Shown: in pieces, positions 1-6,417 of the stretch
How positions within the stretch are numbered: the first letter of the stretch is position 1
Layout: each line of letters starts with the position of its first letter
Source: Tenericutes bacterium ADurb.BinA155
Lineage (GTDB): Bacteria; Bacillota_I; Bacilli_A; RFN20; CAG-826
NCBI GenBank assembly: GCA_002068375.1
Contig: MVZL01000012.1
Coordinates: 1-17,391, forward strand
Length of the DNA: 17,391 nt
Direction: 5' to 3'
Notes under the pieces: generated by a model
Told to the model about the DNA's origin: nothing
Databases searched by the model: none
The model's input: the letters and a program-made list of their open reading frames with translations, nothing else
Made by a program: the position numbers and the translations under genes

Positions 1-416
1 CGGGGGACGCCGCGTTAGCGACCGCCTTAATGCTTTCCTACCAAAGAATCAGCCAAAATGAACATTATGTCGAAGTCTTGCGCGACCATCTGGTCCAGGG
101 CCTTACGAAGCGGATCGGGATCGTGATCAATTCGCCCGCAAACGGTTCCCCCTATGTCGTGAATTTCTCCTTCGTCCATAAAAAAGCCAGCGTCGTGATG
201 GAAGCCTTGTCCCGAAAAGAGATTTATGTTTCGAGCGTCTCCGCCTGCAACAGCAAGTTCGAGAAAACGTCCTATGTCCTCGCGGCGATCGGGAAAAGCA
301 AAGATCTGGCCAGCAACTCGATCCGGATCAGCTTCTCGGCCCGGAATACTTTAGAAGAAGTCGACGCGTTTTTAGCCACGCTCGATGGCATTTTAGCGGA
401 GGTTCATGACCGATGA
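1..416 (+). CDS. Cysteine desulfurase, C-terminal part (5' end outside window)
   Basis: The frame is open from the first bases to a TGA at 414-416, giving about 137 visible residues, roughly the last third of a 370-400 residue PLP enzyme. The family converts cysteine to alanine and carries the sulfur as a persulfide on an active-site Cys. That Cys is visible at 246-248 in the motif SSVSACNSK, which resembles the SSGSAC loop of IscS/NifS enzymes. The typical C-terminal pattern follows (IRISFSARNTLEEVDAFL). The PLP lysine and histidine loop lie in the missing part. The stop overlaps the thiI start by four bases (ATGA), so the two are translationally coupled. This supports a dedicated sulfur donor for ThiI rather than a general Fe-S desulfurase. 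An ATG at 30-32 is an internal Met, not the start. Confidence 0.93.
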   Translation, partial: GDAALATALMLSYQRISQNEHYVEVLRDHLVQGLTKRIGIVINSPANGSPYVVNFSFVHKKASVVMEALSRKEIYVSSVSACNSKFEKTSYVLAAIGKSKDLASNSIRISFSARNTLEEVDAFLATLDGILAEVHDR

Positions 417-1606
417 TCACCTTTGATTCCTTTTTGATCCACTATGGCGAACTTTCGACGAAAGGCGACAATAAGCGGGCTTTTATCCGTCAGCTCCTTC
501 ATAACATCAAGGATGCTTTAGCGGATGAGAAACTCGCTTATCGCAGTAGCCGCGACCATATCGTCATTGCGTTAAATGGCGAAGACCCGGCCCCGATCCT
601 AAACCGCCTTCAAGAGATCGCGGGGATCCAGCGGATTTCGCTCGTTTACCGGGGCTCCCGCGAGCTGAGCGAACTCCAAGCCCAAGCGCTCGAACTCCTC
701 CAAAAAGAGCCGGGGAAGACCTTTAAATGCGAAAGCAAACGCGCCGATAAGACCTATCCGCTCGATAGTTATCACCTCAGCTGCGCGGTCGCGGATTATC
801 TCTTGGATCACACCGCCTTAAAAGTCGATATCCATCATCCGGATATCACCTTAACGATCGATGTCCGGAAGGATGCGGTCTACCTTTCGTCCCACGACTA
901 TCCGGGCGCGGGAGGCTATCCCTTAGGAATGAATGGCAAAGTGATGCTCCTGCTTTCAGGTGGCATCGATTCGCCCGTCGCCGGGTATTCGCTCTTACGT
1001 CGCGGCGTCAAAATCGAATGCATCCATTTCGCGGCCCCGCCTTATACCAGCGAGGCGGTCCTCGATAAATTAAAGGACATCTTGAAGAAACTGAACGTCT
1101 ATCAGGCCGACATCAAATTGAACGTCATCCCCTTCACCGAGTTGCAACTCGCGATCTATAAAAACGTCGATGAACCCTATTGCATCACGATCATGCGGCG
1201 GATGATGATGCGGATTGCGGTGGGACTCGCTAAAAAGAACCATTGCCTTGGCATTGCGACGGGCGAAGCCATCGGCCAAGTCGCCTCGCAAACCCTCGAA
1301 TCGATGGATGTGATCAACGAAGTGACGAACTTCCCGATCTTACGGCCGTTATGCGCTTCCGATAAGCTTCAGATCATATCGACTGCCGAGAAGATCGGAA
1401 CCTTCGAGATTTCGATTCGGCCCTATGAAGATTGCTGCACCATCTTTAAGCCGAAAGCCCCGAAGACCCATCCCCATCTCAAGGAGTGCGAGTACTTCGA
1501 AAGCAAGTTCGACTGGGCGCCCTTGGTCCAGAAATGCATCGATGAGGCGAAGCCGATCTATATGAGTCATGGCCAAGAAGTCTTTGGTAAGACCGAGCCG
1601 AAATAA
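413..1606 (+). CDS. thiI: tRNA 4-thiouridine synthase ThiI
   Basis: 397 residues. The family adenylates U8 of tRNA and inserts sulfur taken from a cysteine desulfurase persulfide; it can also feed thiazole synthesis. An N-terminal ferredoxin-like plus THUMP region (about 1-165) is followed by the PP-loop ATPase domain with the signature LLSGGIDSPVAG (SGGIDS at residues 182-187). Further family blocks are ATGEAIGQVASQTLESM (283-299) and RPYEDCCTIFKPKAPKTHP (336-354), which carries the conserved Cys pair 341/342. The protein ends soon after this, so it has no rhodanese domain and matches the short Bacillus-type form; sulfur relay through Cys341 or Cys342 is inferred. The start ATG overlaps the desulfurase stop. 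Confidence 0.96.
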   Translation: MITFDSFLIHYGELSTKGDNKRAFIRQLLHNIKDALADEKLAYRSSRDHIVIALNGEDPAPILNRLQEIAGIQRISLVYRGSRELSELQAQALELLQKEPGKTFKCESKRADKTYPLDSYHLSCAVADYLLDHTALKVDIHHPDITLTIDVRKDAVYLSSHDYPGAGGYPLGMNGKVMLLLSGGIDSPVAGYSLLRRGVKIECIHFAAPPYTSEAVLDKLKDILKKLNVYQADIKLNVIPFTELQLAIYKNVDEPYCITIMRRMMMRIAVGLAKKNHCLGIATGEAIGQVASQTLESMDVINEVTNFPILRPLCASDKLQIISTAEKIGTFEISIRPYEDCCTIFKPKAPKTHPHLKECEYFESKFDWAPLVQKCIDEAKPIYMSHGQEVFGKTEPK

Positions 1607-1623
1607 CCGCTTTAGACAATGAC

Positions 1624-1665
1624 AAAAAAAGCCGTCCTCTTAACGAGAACGGCTCTCTTTTTTTG
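1624..1665. terminator. Bidirectional intrinsic terminator between thiI and rplT
   Basis: Stem AGCCGT/ACGGCT (1630-1635 with 1649-1654), with an inner CTC/GAG pairing. It is flanked by seven A on the left and a T-rich run on the right, so it can end both the + strand thiI message and the - strand rplT message. Confidence 0.88.
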
Positions 1666-1675
1666 TTTGTGCGAA

Positions 1676-2047
1676 TTACTTCGCGGCAGCTTTAGCCGGA
1701 GCTTTCTTAGCGGTCTCAACAAGGCCGGAGAAGGCTTTCGGATCGTTGATCGCGAGTTCGGAGAGCATCTTACGGTTGATGTTCACGTTGTTCTTCTTGA
1801 GTCCATCCATGAACTTGCTGTAGGAGATGTCGTTCACGCGGCAAGCCGCGTTGATCCGGCGAATCCAGAGCTTCCGATAATCTCTCTTCACTAAGCGACG
1901 CGAGATATAGGCGTAGCGTAAGCTGTGGCAGACTTGTTCCTTCGCGGTTTTGAAAAGGATGTGCTTCGATCCGAAGTACCCTTCCGCTTGGTGAAGGACT
2001 CTGTTGCGACGAGCACGGGTAACCGTGCCACCTTTGACTCTTGCCAT
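1676..2047 (-). CDS. rplT: 50S ribosomal protein L20
   Basis: 123 residues, the usual length. The basic N-terminus [18 protein letters not shown] and the block [14 protein letters not shown] are diagnostic of L20. L20 binds 23S rRNA early in 50S assembly and, in Bacillus, represses its own operon by binding the leader RNA; that regulation is family knowledge, not seen here. The C-terminal tail is Ala/Lys rich (about 109-123). It is the last gene of infC-rpmI-rplT; a clear AAGGAGAAA site lies before the ATG in the 13-base gap after rpmI. Confidence 0.98.
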   Translation of the reverse strand: MARVKGGTVTRARRNRVLHQAEGYFGSKHILFKTAKEQVCHSLRYAYISRRLVKRDYRKLWIRRINAACRVNDISYSKFMDGLKKNNVNINRKMLSELAINDPKAFSGLVETAKKAPAKAAAK

Positions 2048-2060
2048 GGTTTATTTCTCC

Positions 2061-2255
2061 TTATTTCGCGATCAGATACTTAATGCGGCCATAATCGGTC
2101 TTGTCGACCAATCCGCTCTTACGTAACTGACGTCTCTCCTTGTGCGTCTTATTCGGGGCAAGGTGTCCCATATAGGCGTGCTTTCTCTTTAAGGCACCGG
2201 AACCGGTGACTTTAACGCGTTTCATCAAAGCGCGTTTCGACTTCATCTTGGGCAT
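2061..2255 (-). CDS. rpmI: 50S ribosomal protein L35
   Basis: 64 residues starting MPKMKSKRALMKRVKVTGSG, the standard L35 N-terminus, and ending GRIKYLIAK. A longer open frame extends upstream to 2321, but that part is out-of-frame infC sequence. The start at 2255 is chosen because it restores the conserved N-terminus and has an AAGGAGGA site eight bases upstream that overlaps the infC stop codon (TAAAGGAGG), suggesting coupling of rpmI to infC. A highly basic small protein of the large subunit. Confidence 0.97.
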   Translation of the reverse strand: MPKMKSKRALMKRVKVTGSGALKRKHAYMGHLAPNKTHKERRQLRKSGLVDKTDYGRIKYLIAK

Positions 2256-2269
2256 GCTAAGTTCCTCCT

Positions 2270-2821
2270 TTATTTCTTGGCTTTCGCTGCAAGAACGGCG
2301 TTGTACCATTTGCCTTCCCAATAGGGGGCTTTTTCGACGGTGGCGACGTCGCTCATGAGGTCCATGAACTTCTTCATCAAGTCCTCGCCAATTTCTTGGT
2401 GGGCCATTTCGCGGCCTTTGAAGACCACGGAAACCTGAACTTTGTCTCCTTCTTCTAAGAAGTCATGCGCGTGGTGGGCCTTGGTCTCCAAGTCGTGGAT
2501 TCCGATATTCGGATGCAACTGGATTTGCTTGGTCTCAGCGACGTGCTGATTCCGTTTCGAGATCCGTTCCTGTTTCTGCTGCTCAAAACGGTATTTGCCG
2601 TAGTTGAGAATCTTGCAGACGGGCGGGTTGGCGTTCGGGGCGACGCAGAAGAGGTCGAGATTATAGCTGGCAGCCAGCTCATTAGCTTGGCGGCTCGGCA
2701 TCTTGCCTAACTGTTCACCGTTGGGTCCAATCACGAGCACTTCCGGGTAATGGATGTGTTCATTGATCGGGTCGAAGCGCTTCTCGGGACGAGGGTGACT
2801 CGGGTTATTGAAGTAAGCGAT
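2270..2821 (-). CDS. infC: Translation initiation factor IF-3, apparent AUC start
   Basis: The 183-residue product contains the IF-3 N-domain opening (PINEHIHYPEVLVIGPNGEQLG), the linker helix (YRFEQQKQERISKRNQ) and the C-domain (IQLHPNIGIHDLETK, VSVVFKGREMAHQEIG). IF-3 binds the 30S subunit and enforces correct start-codon choice. The open frame continues upstream to a GTG at 2941, but those extra 40 residues do not resemble IF-3 and run through leader RNA. A strong AAGGAGG (2830-2836 on the + strand) lies nine bases before an in-frame ATC at 2819-2821, and no ATG, GTG or TTG is available at that position. I therefore place the start at this ATC. Non-AUG infC starts (AUU in E. coli and Geobacillus) are known to allow autoregulation by IF-3; that this AUC works the same way is inference. 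Confidence 0.93.
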   Translation of the reverse strand: MAYFNNPSHPRPEKRFDPINEHIHYPEVLVIGPNGEQLGKMPSRQANELAASYNLDLFCVAPNANPPVCKILNYGKYRFEQQKQERISKRNQHVAETKQIQLHPNIGIHDLETKAHHAHDFLEEGDKVQVSVVFKGREMAHQEIGEDLMKKFMDLMSDVATVEKAPYWEGKWYNAVLAAKAKK

Positions 2822-3045
2822 GGGTAATGTCCTCCTTGGCGATAAAAAACGGGCTCGCAGTCTGCGGGTCCGGTGCTGATTACTTGAAGTTTTTTCTTCT
2901 TGTAGTTCGAGCCAATTCTCATTGAGAATCTGGCGAGTCACCGGTGAGCGACTGCTTTCTACGTTCTATCGACAACGATTATTATCCGCATTTTCCCCGA
3001 AGATGCAACAACAATCGTTAGGGTCCTTCTAAAGAAGGGCTGAGA
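2822..3045 (-). promoter_or_regulatory. Structured leader RNA of infC-rpmI-rplT (L20-leader-like)
   Basis: Between the AT-rich upstream region and the infC start lies about 220 bases of transcript with several helices. A long hairpin pairs 3003-3019 with 2974-2991: AACGATT/AATCGTT continuing through G-U wobbles to GCAT/ATGC, capped by TTC-GGG-GAA. The wobbles would be A-C mismatches on the + strand, so the minus transcript is the structured one. Smaller hairpins are CCTTCT/AGAAGG (3025-3038) and ATTCTC/GAGAAT (2915-2929), and there is a palindrome TCACCGGTGA (2938-2947). A GGCTCG segment (+ 2908-2913) can pair with CGAGCC (+ 2852-2857) just before a T-tract, competing with a local hairpin. 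The position matches the L20 leader that controls this operon in Bacillus; I cannot confirm the L20 site itself. Confidence 0.6.
2843..2873 (-). terminator. Possible attenuator terminator before infC
   Basis: In the minus transcript CGGACCCGC/GCGAGCCCG flanks a five-base loop and is followed at once by six U, just upstream of the infC ribosome binding site. The local stem has two A-C mismatches, so it is weak. The alternative GGCUCG/CGAGCC long-range pairing uses the same 3' arm. It would suit premature termination under L20 control. Confidence 0.4.
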
Positions 3046-3294
3046 AAAGCAAACGGGAAAAGAATCCCCAAAGAGATTGAGAACGGATTTGATAAGAAAA
3101 AGCACTTACAAAATATATTAACCATTAGTAAAAATGCTTATTTAAACACTATTTGTTAAAGTATTCCATTTTGGAATACATCCGATCCCGTCGAAGAAAT
3201 TCGAGCAATATCTCTAAAAAATAGGCTTCATTGCTGGTATTCTCTTTTTTTATTGGCCATTATTGTCGTTTACTGGGTCTCCTTTTTGAGGCAC
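3046..3294. other. AT-rich intergenic stretch without a gene
   Basis: No convincing coding frame. 3070-3180 is clearly AT-richer than its surroundings and should hold the infC promoter on the minus strand, but I find no -35/-10 pair good enough to name. A short + frame (3231-3416) has no ribosome binding site and no recognisable protein features. Confidence 0.5.
3161..3179. repeat. Perfect inverted repeat, possible operator
   Basis: GTATTCCA-TTT-TGGAATAC: an eight-base perfect dyad with a three-base centre inside the AT-rich region upstream of the infC leader. It has no T-tract, so it is not a terminator; it has the size and symmetry of a dimeric repressor site. Confidence 0.5.
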
Positions 3295-3334
3295 AAGAAA
3301 GCCAACTGGCTCCTTCGGGAAGTCAGTTGGGGCT
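3295..3334 (-). terminator. Terminator downstream of the RhuM-Fic gene
   Basis: On the minus strand AGCC(CC)AACTG pairs with CAGTTGGCT around a GC-rich loop and is followed by TTTCTT. It lies about 80 bases beyond the stop codon of the 3413-4369 gene. Confidence 0.6.
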
Positions 3335-3412
3335 TCATCAATTACACCGCCTTTTTTCAACTTGCTCCGTTTTGGAACTAGTTGAGGCGTTGCCGAAGAA
3401 AAAGGTTATTTA

Positions 3413-4369
3413 TTAGCCGATAATCCCCAAGACGAAGGAAAGGATTAGATCCATTTCCTCTGGATGACTTTCGGCAATGAGCAGGGTGGTGGCGGCCAAG
3501 GTGGTTGGAGAAATGGTCTTCGGCCCTTCCGGAGCTAAGGCCCCATTCTTTTTCAGGTAATAGATGAATAAGGTGGCGGCGATTCGCTTATTTCCATCCA
3601 AGAAACCGTGATCTTTCACCAAGAAGTAAAGCAAATGGGCGGCTTTGCTTTCGAGAGTGGGGTAGACCTCTTGATAGTCGAAGGTTTGATAAATTGAAGC
3701 GATTGAACCTTTGAAAAGCCCTTCGACCCGTTCCCTTCCAAAGAGACTGCTGCTTTGGCTGAAAGGGAGGGCGTCGATGACGGACCGAGCATCCTCATAG
3801 GTCAACTGGTAGGTCGCTTTTTGGCCCCCGGGTTTCTTCGGGAAGCTTTCGTGATCGAAGTCATCGAGGAGAATCAGGCCTTTTTCGAAGTCGGTCAGTA
3901 AATCAAAGAACTCAACCTTGGACTCGGCTGAAAGATCTTCAGGCCGGGTGGCAATCTCAAGGATTTTTGCCTGCTTTTCCAACTGAGCCAGCCGGCTTTG
4001 GTTGAGGGCATAGCCTTTGAGGAGATAATCCTTTAGAATCGTCGAAGCCCAGTGGCGGAAAGTCACGCCCTTTTGGGAATTGACTCGGTAGCCAATGGCA
4101 AGAATCATATCGAGGTTGTAGAAGGGAGCTTTCTTTTTTAAAGACGAAGTTTCTCCTTCGATGGGCGAAAAGTCAGTGCAAGTCGATCTTTTGCTGAGTT
4201 CTTTTGCCTTGTAAATGGATGAAATGTGTTTGGCAATGGCTGGCTGGTTGACTCCAAAGAGCTGAGTCATGTCTTTGACGCTCAGCCACACGGTGTCGTG
4301 GGCCTCGTCCACTTGGACGTTAAGATGGAGTTCGCCGTTAACGAAAACGGCAATCGGATTGTTTCCCAT
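3413..4369 (-). CDS. RhuM-family / Fic-Doc fusion protein
   Basis: 318 residues. The first ~145 residues match the virulence RhuM family: a helix-turn-helix-like stretch (WLSVKDMTQLFGVNQPAIAK, 28-47), then FYNLDMILAIGYRVNSQKG and FRHWASTILKDYLLKGYALN. The C-terminal ~110 residues form a Fic/Doc domain with the active-site motif HGFLDGNKR at 254-262, nearest to the Doc form HxFx[DN]xNKR. Fic enzymes transfer AMP to protein hydroxyls, while Doc phosphorylates EF-Tu; which applies here is not visible. I found no clear [ST]xxxE[GN] inhibitory motif, and no small antitoxin gene is adjacent. AAGGAGG lies about ten bases before the ATG. A structured RNA with its own terminator lies immediately upstream. 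RhuM-Fic proteins are widespread in bacterial accessory regions; their role is unsettled. Confidence 0.9.
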   Translation of the reverse strand: MGNNPIAVFVNGELHLNVQVDEAHDTVWLSVKDMTQLFGVNQPAIAKHISSIYKAKELSKRSTCTDFSPIEGETSSLKKKAPFYNLDMILAIGYRVNSQKGVTFRHWASTILKDYLLKGYALNQSRLAQLEKQAKILEIATRPEDLSAESKVEFFDLLTDFEKGLILLDDFDHESFPKKPGGQKATYQLTYEDARSVIDALPFSQSSSLFGRERVEGLFKGSIASIYQTFDYQEVYPTLESKAAHLLYFLVKDHGFLDGNKRIAATLFIYYLKKNGALAPEGPKTISPTTLAATTLLIAESHPEEMDLILSFVLGIIG

Positions 4370-4427
4370 AATTGAAATTCCTCCTTATTGGGAACTTCGT
4401 TTGGAATCGAAGGGTGGCCCGTAAACG

Positions 4428-4474
4428 AAAAAAATAAGCCATCGAGGCGTTAACGGATGCCTCAAAGACTTACT
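4428..4474 (-). terminator. Intrinsic terminator at the 3' end of the candidate RNA
   Basis: On the minus strand TAAGTC-TTT-GAGGC pairs with GCCTC-GAT-GGCTTA, an almost continuous 14-pair stem with G-U pairs and one U-U mismatch, followed directly by seven T. It lies about 60 bases before the RhuM-Fic start codon. Between the two is another possible hairpin, TTCGTTT/AAACGAA (4397-4430), and then the ribosome binding site. Confidence 0.8.
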
Positions 4475-4668
4475 TTTCCTTAGATTAAGGACGGACTCAT
4501 CCGCTTGCCCCACGGGGAACGGGATTGCCTTTAGCCGAAAAATAGGGACGAGTGAGCTCCTTATCGCGGAGCTCTAGCGATACAAAACGCATCGCCCGCT
4601 AACTCTGAAATAATCATAGCATGGCCGCGGGTCCCTGAAGGACTTTTCTTCTAAAAGAAGAACGGCCT
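4428..4668 (-). ncRNA. Candidate structured RNA, unknown class, upstream of RhuM-Fic
   Basis: Read on the minus strand, the gap contains, in order: a three-way junction closed by GGCCG/CGGCC with arms TTCTTCT/AGAAGAA and GTCCT/GGGAC; a hairpin GCGATGC/GTATCGC with loop GTTTT; a perfect GAGCTCC/GGAGCTC hairpin; an eight-pair helix ACTCGTCC/GGATGAGT enclosing about 43 bases that include CCCC/GGGG; CCTTA/TAAGG; and a terminator stem followed by seven U. In four helices one pair is G-U in this orientation but A-C in the other, so the RNA is read from the minus strand. The ATCGC arm can instead pair with GCGAT in the next loop, a possible switch. I recognise no known class (no T-box, SRP, 6S, RNase P or tmRNA signatures). 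It could be a free RNA or an attenuating leader of the gene at 3413-4369. Exact ends are uncertain. Confidence 0.6.
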
Positions 4669-4683
4669 CACTTGCTCTTTTTC

Positions 4684-4710
4684 TTGAAAATGGCTATTAA
4701 TATATATGAA
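4684..4710 (+). promoter_or_regulatory. AT-rich divergent promoter region, ogt and candidate RNA
   Basis: On the + strand TTGAAA (4684-4689) is followed after 15 bases by TATGAA (4705-4710), a mediocre promoter for the gene at 4729. The same TATTAATATATAT tract could supply -10 elements for minus-strand transcription of the structured RNA. Neither assignment is firm. Confidence 0.3.
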
Positions 4711-4728
4711 AGCAGGCAAATAAGGATC

Positions 4729-5235
4729 ATGGCTCTTCGCTATGCCGTTTACGATACCGCAGCCGGCGATGTGACAATCATCGTCGATGATAAGGCCATT
4801 TTAGGTCTGAAATTTGGTGCGGTCGATATTCCGCTTGCCTCGAACGAAGAGAACACGGTCCTCTATGATGCGATCGTGGAGCTCAACCAATATTTCTTCG
4901 GCCAACGCAAATCTTTCGATGTGCGCCTAAAGCCGGAAGGAACCGATTTCGAACTCAAAGTGTATCAATATCTCCTCACGATCCCCTATGGGGAAACGCG
5001 GACCTATGAAGAAGTCGCGGAGGCCGTTGGCGATAAGAAGGCCGCGAAAGCGGTGGGGATGGCGGTGAACCGCAATCCGATTCCGCTCTTCATTCCCTGC
5101 CACCGCGTGATCGGGAAAAAGGGCGATTTGGTCGGTTATCAAGGCGGAATTGAGCTGAAGAAGAAGCTGCTCTCGATGGAGAAGGCCAATATGAATCGGA
5201 CCTTCAAACCCGGGAATTTCGAAGATCCCGAGTGA
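4729..5235 (+). CDS. ogt: Methylated-DNA--protein-cysteine S-methyltransferase
   Basis: 168 residues. Suicide repair protein that takes the alkyl group from O6-alkylguanine onto its own Cys. The active-site PCHRVIG is present with Cys124 (codon 5098-5100). Upstream are the DNA-binding helix-turn-helix (YGETRTYEEVAEAVG, 87-101), the base-flipping helix region (KAAKAVGMAVNRNP, 104-117) and the asparagine hinge. The C-terminus GYQGGIELKKKLLSME also fits. The open frame extends to an ATG at 4672, but those 19 residues are AT-rich promoter-like sequence; the ATG at 4729 has TAAGGA upstream and restores the family N-terminus. The gene stands alone, followed by a terminator. Whether to call it ogt or ada/mgt-type is a naming choice. 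Confidence 0.94.
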   Translation: MALRYAVYDTAAGDVTIIVDDKAILGLKFGAVDIPLASNEENTVLYDAIVELNQYFFGQRKSFDVRLKPEGTDFELKVYQYLLTIPYGETRTYEEVAEAVGDKKAAKAVGMAVNRNPIPLFIPCHRVIGKKGDLVGYQGGIELKKKLLSMEKANMNRTFKPGNFEDPE

Positions 5236-5250
5236 AAAAGTGGAAAGATC

Positions 5251-5276
5251 GCGCCCCCATTCGGGCGTTTTCTTTT
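5251..5276 (+). terminator. Terminator after ogt
   Basis: CGCCC/GGGCG stem (5252-5256 with 5263-5267), then TTTTCTTTT. The short stem makes it moderate in strength. Confidence 0.65.
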
Positions 5277-5324
5277 AAGGGAAACCCTTACGATAGAGTC
5301 CTTGTCTATAGGAGAAAAAAAGCC

Positions 5325-5840
5325 ATGGCATTAACCATTCAGGAACGTCTCTTCAGCTGGACCGAGCAATACGATGTGAACGACGAAGAAGGCCGTCCCC
5401 TCTATCACGTCCATGGCGAGTTTTGGTCGCTCGGCCACAAAATCCATATCGATGATTTGGAAGGGAAGGAAGTCGCCTTCATCAAAGAGAAGGTCTGGAG
5501 CTTCTTCCACACCTACGAGATTTATATCGCCGGGGAATTAAAAGGCACGATCAAGGAGAAGTTCTCCTGGTTCCATGCGAAGTTCAAAGTCGATTTCATG
5601 GATTGCCTCATTAAAGGCGACATCTTGGACTGGAACTACGAAGTCCTTAAGCAAGATGGCACTTCGATCGGCTTAGTCCAACGGAAAGTCTTGAGCCTCC
5701 ATAATACCTTCTATCTCACCGCGACTGATCCAAAAGATGAGTTACCTTTGCTTGCCCTGGCTCTTGCGGTCGATGCCTCTCACCACGATGATGAGACCGG
5801 CGAAGCGATGGCGATCGGGGCCTCGTCCTACTATTGGTGA
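5325..5840 (+). CDS. LURP-one-related / YxjI-like protein
   Basis: 171 residues. The sequence follows the tubby-like LURP-one-related pattern: LTIQERLFSWTEQYDVNDEEG, then LYHVHGEFWSLGHKIHIDDLEGKEVAFIKEKVWSFFHTYEIYIAGE, then repeated short beta strands with Phe/Trp-rich turns (KEKFSWFHAKF, QRKVLSLHNTFYL). The family includes plant LOR proteins and Bacillus YxjI; its bacterial function is unknown, with phospholipid or membrane contact proposed from the tubby fold. There is no signal peptide or TM segment. An in-frame ATG at 5232 exists, but the 31 extra residues cover the ogt terminator; the ATG at 5325 has TAGGAGAAA upstream. It is flanked by terminators on both sides, so it is probably monocistronic. 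Confidence 0.85.
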   Translation: MALTIQERLFSWTEQYDVNDEEGRPLYHVHGEFWSLGHKIHIDDLEGKEVAFIKEKVWSFFHTYEIYIAGELKGTIKEKFSWFHAKFKVDFMDCLIKGDILDWNYEVLKQDGTSIGLVQRKVLSLHNTFYLTATDPKDELPLLALALAVDASHHDDETGEAMAIGASSYYW

Positions 5841-5846
5841 AACGCT

Positions 5847-5893
5847 AAGGATGGGAAATCTCTTTTAGGAGGGAAATCCCATCCTTTTCTTTT
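5847..5893 (+). terminator. Terminator after the LURP-one-like gene
   Basis: Perfect ten-pair stem AAGGATGGGA/TCCCATCCTT followed by TTCTTTT; the loop has a possible inner CTC/GAG pairing. Confidence 0.85.
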
Positions 5894-5983
5894 GAACTCC
5901 ATATCAAAGTGAAATAGAAGGTTCCGCCCCGATTGGACCGCTGTTTTTATACTAATAAAAAGAGTCCAGGGAGGACCGATTCT

Positions 5984-6385
5984 ATGAGCAAAATGGACGA
6001 GATTCGCCAACGTTATGATTTGACTGCGAAAAAGTCGATCGCCGTATATATCGCCCTAGCGGTTCTTAATTTCTATGGCGGCGATATCGCGATGGGGATC
6101 AGCAATCTCTTCATCGTCGCTTTCTTAGTCGGCTTCACCTTCATGATCAAACGGACCGATGCGACCCCGCGGGTCTGGCTCGTCTCCGCCTTAGCGATGC
6201 CATTAACGATCACGATCTTCCATGAAGTGATTGATCTTTCGGCGAACCCGATCGATTGGGTCTATGTGGTCGAAGCCTTTCAAATGGTGGTGCTTCATCT
6301 CGTCGTTGGGGGAATCTACTATTCCCGGATCGCCCGCCCCGTCTACGTCGATCCGAATAAACCTCAAGAAAAGTCCTTCAAATAA
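5984..6385 (+). CDS. Small membrane protein of unknown function
   Basis: 133 residues with four likely TM helices (about 17-35, 37-56, 64-84, 92-113), a charged N-terminus and a short hydrophilic C-terminal tail (KPQEKSFK). I do not recognise a family. The frame is open from an ATG at 5933, but the ATG at 5984 is preferred: AGGGAGGA lies eight bases upstream, and the extra 17 residues are polar and unlike the rest. Two adjacent, less useful facts: the gene is convergent with the DtxR-type regulator, and it begins about 90 bases after a strong terminator, so it should have its own promoter. No catalytic motif is visible. Confidence 0.8.
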   Translation: MSKMDEIRQRYDLTAKKSIAVYIALAVLNFYGGDIAMGISNLFIVAFLVGFTFMIKRTDATPRVWLVSALAMPLTITIFHEVIDLSANPIDWVYVVEAFQMVVLHLVVGGIYYSRIARPVYVDPNKPQEKSFK

Positions 6386-6417
6386 AGCCTTCCAAACCCG
6401 AAGTTGTTTTTGTGACT

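Noticed and set aside
2822..2941. N-terminal extension of IF-3 to the GTG at 2941
   Set aside because: The extra residues do not resemble IF-3, the region is structured leader RNA, and the good ribosome binding site is internal to it.
3231..3416. 61-codon plus-strand open frame as a small gene
   Set aside because: No ribosome binding site; it overlaps a hairpin terminator of the opposite gene and shows no protein-like features.
4397..4430. TTCGTTT/AAACGAA hairpin as a second terminator before RhuM-Fic
   Set aside because: A twenty-base loop and no U-tract after it; at most a structure near the ribosome binding site.
4418..4432. GGGTGGCCCG on the plus strand as a T-box
   Set aside because: It lacks the GGTACCGCG continuation, and no aminoacyl-tRNA synthetase or amino acid gene follows.
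4470..4505. GGATGAGTCCGTCC on the minus strand resembles the hammerhead ribozyme core CUGAUGAGUCCGU
   Set aside because: The invariant U of CUGAUGA is G here, stem II does not form as required, and there is no matching GAAA core or cleavage-site stem; the bases are already used in an eight-pair helix.
4560..4640. Slight likeness of the minus-strand RNA to the Alu part of Bacillus SRP RNA (TGCTA, TAGCGG)
   Set aside because: The SRP S-domain signature GGAAGGAAGCAGC is absent and the helices differ.
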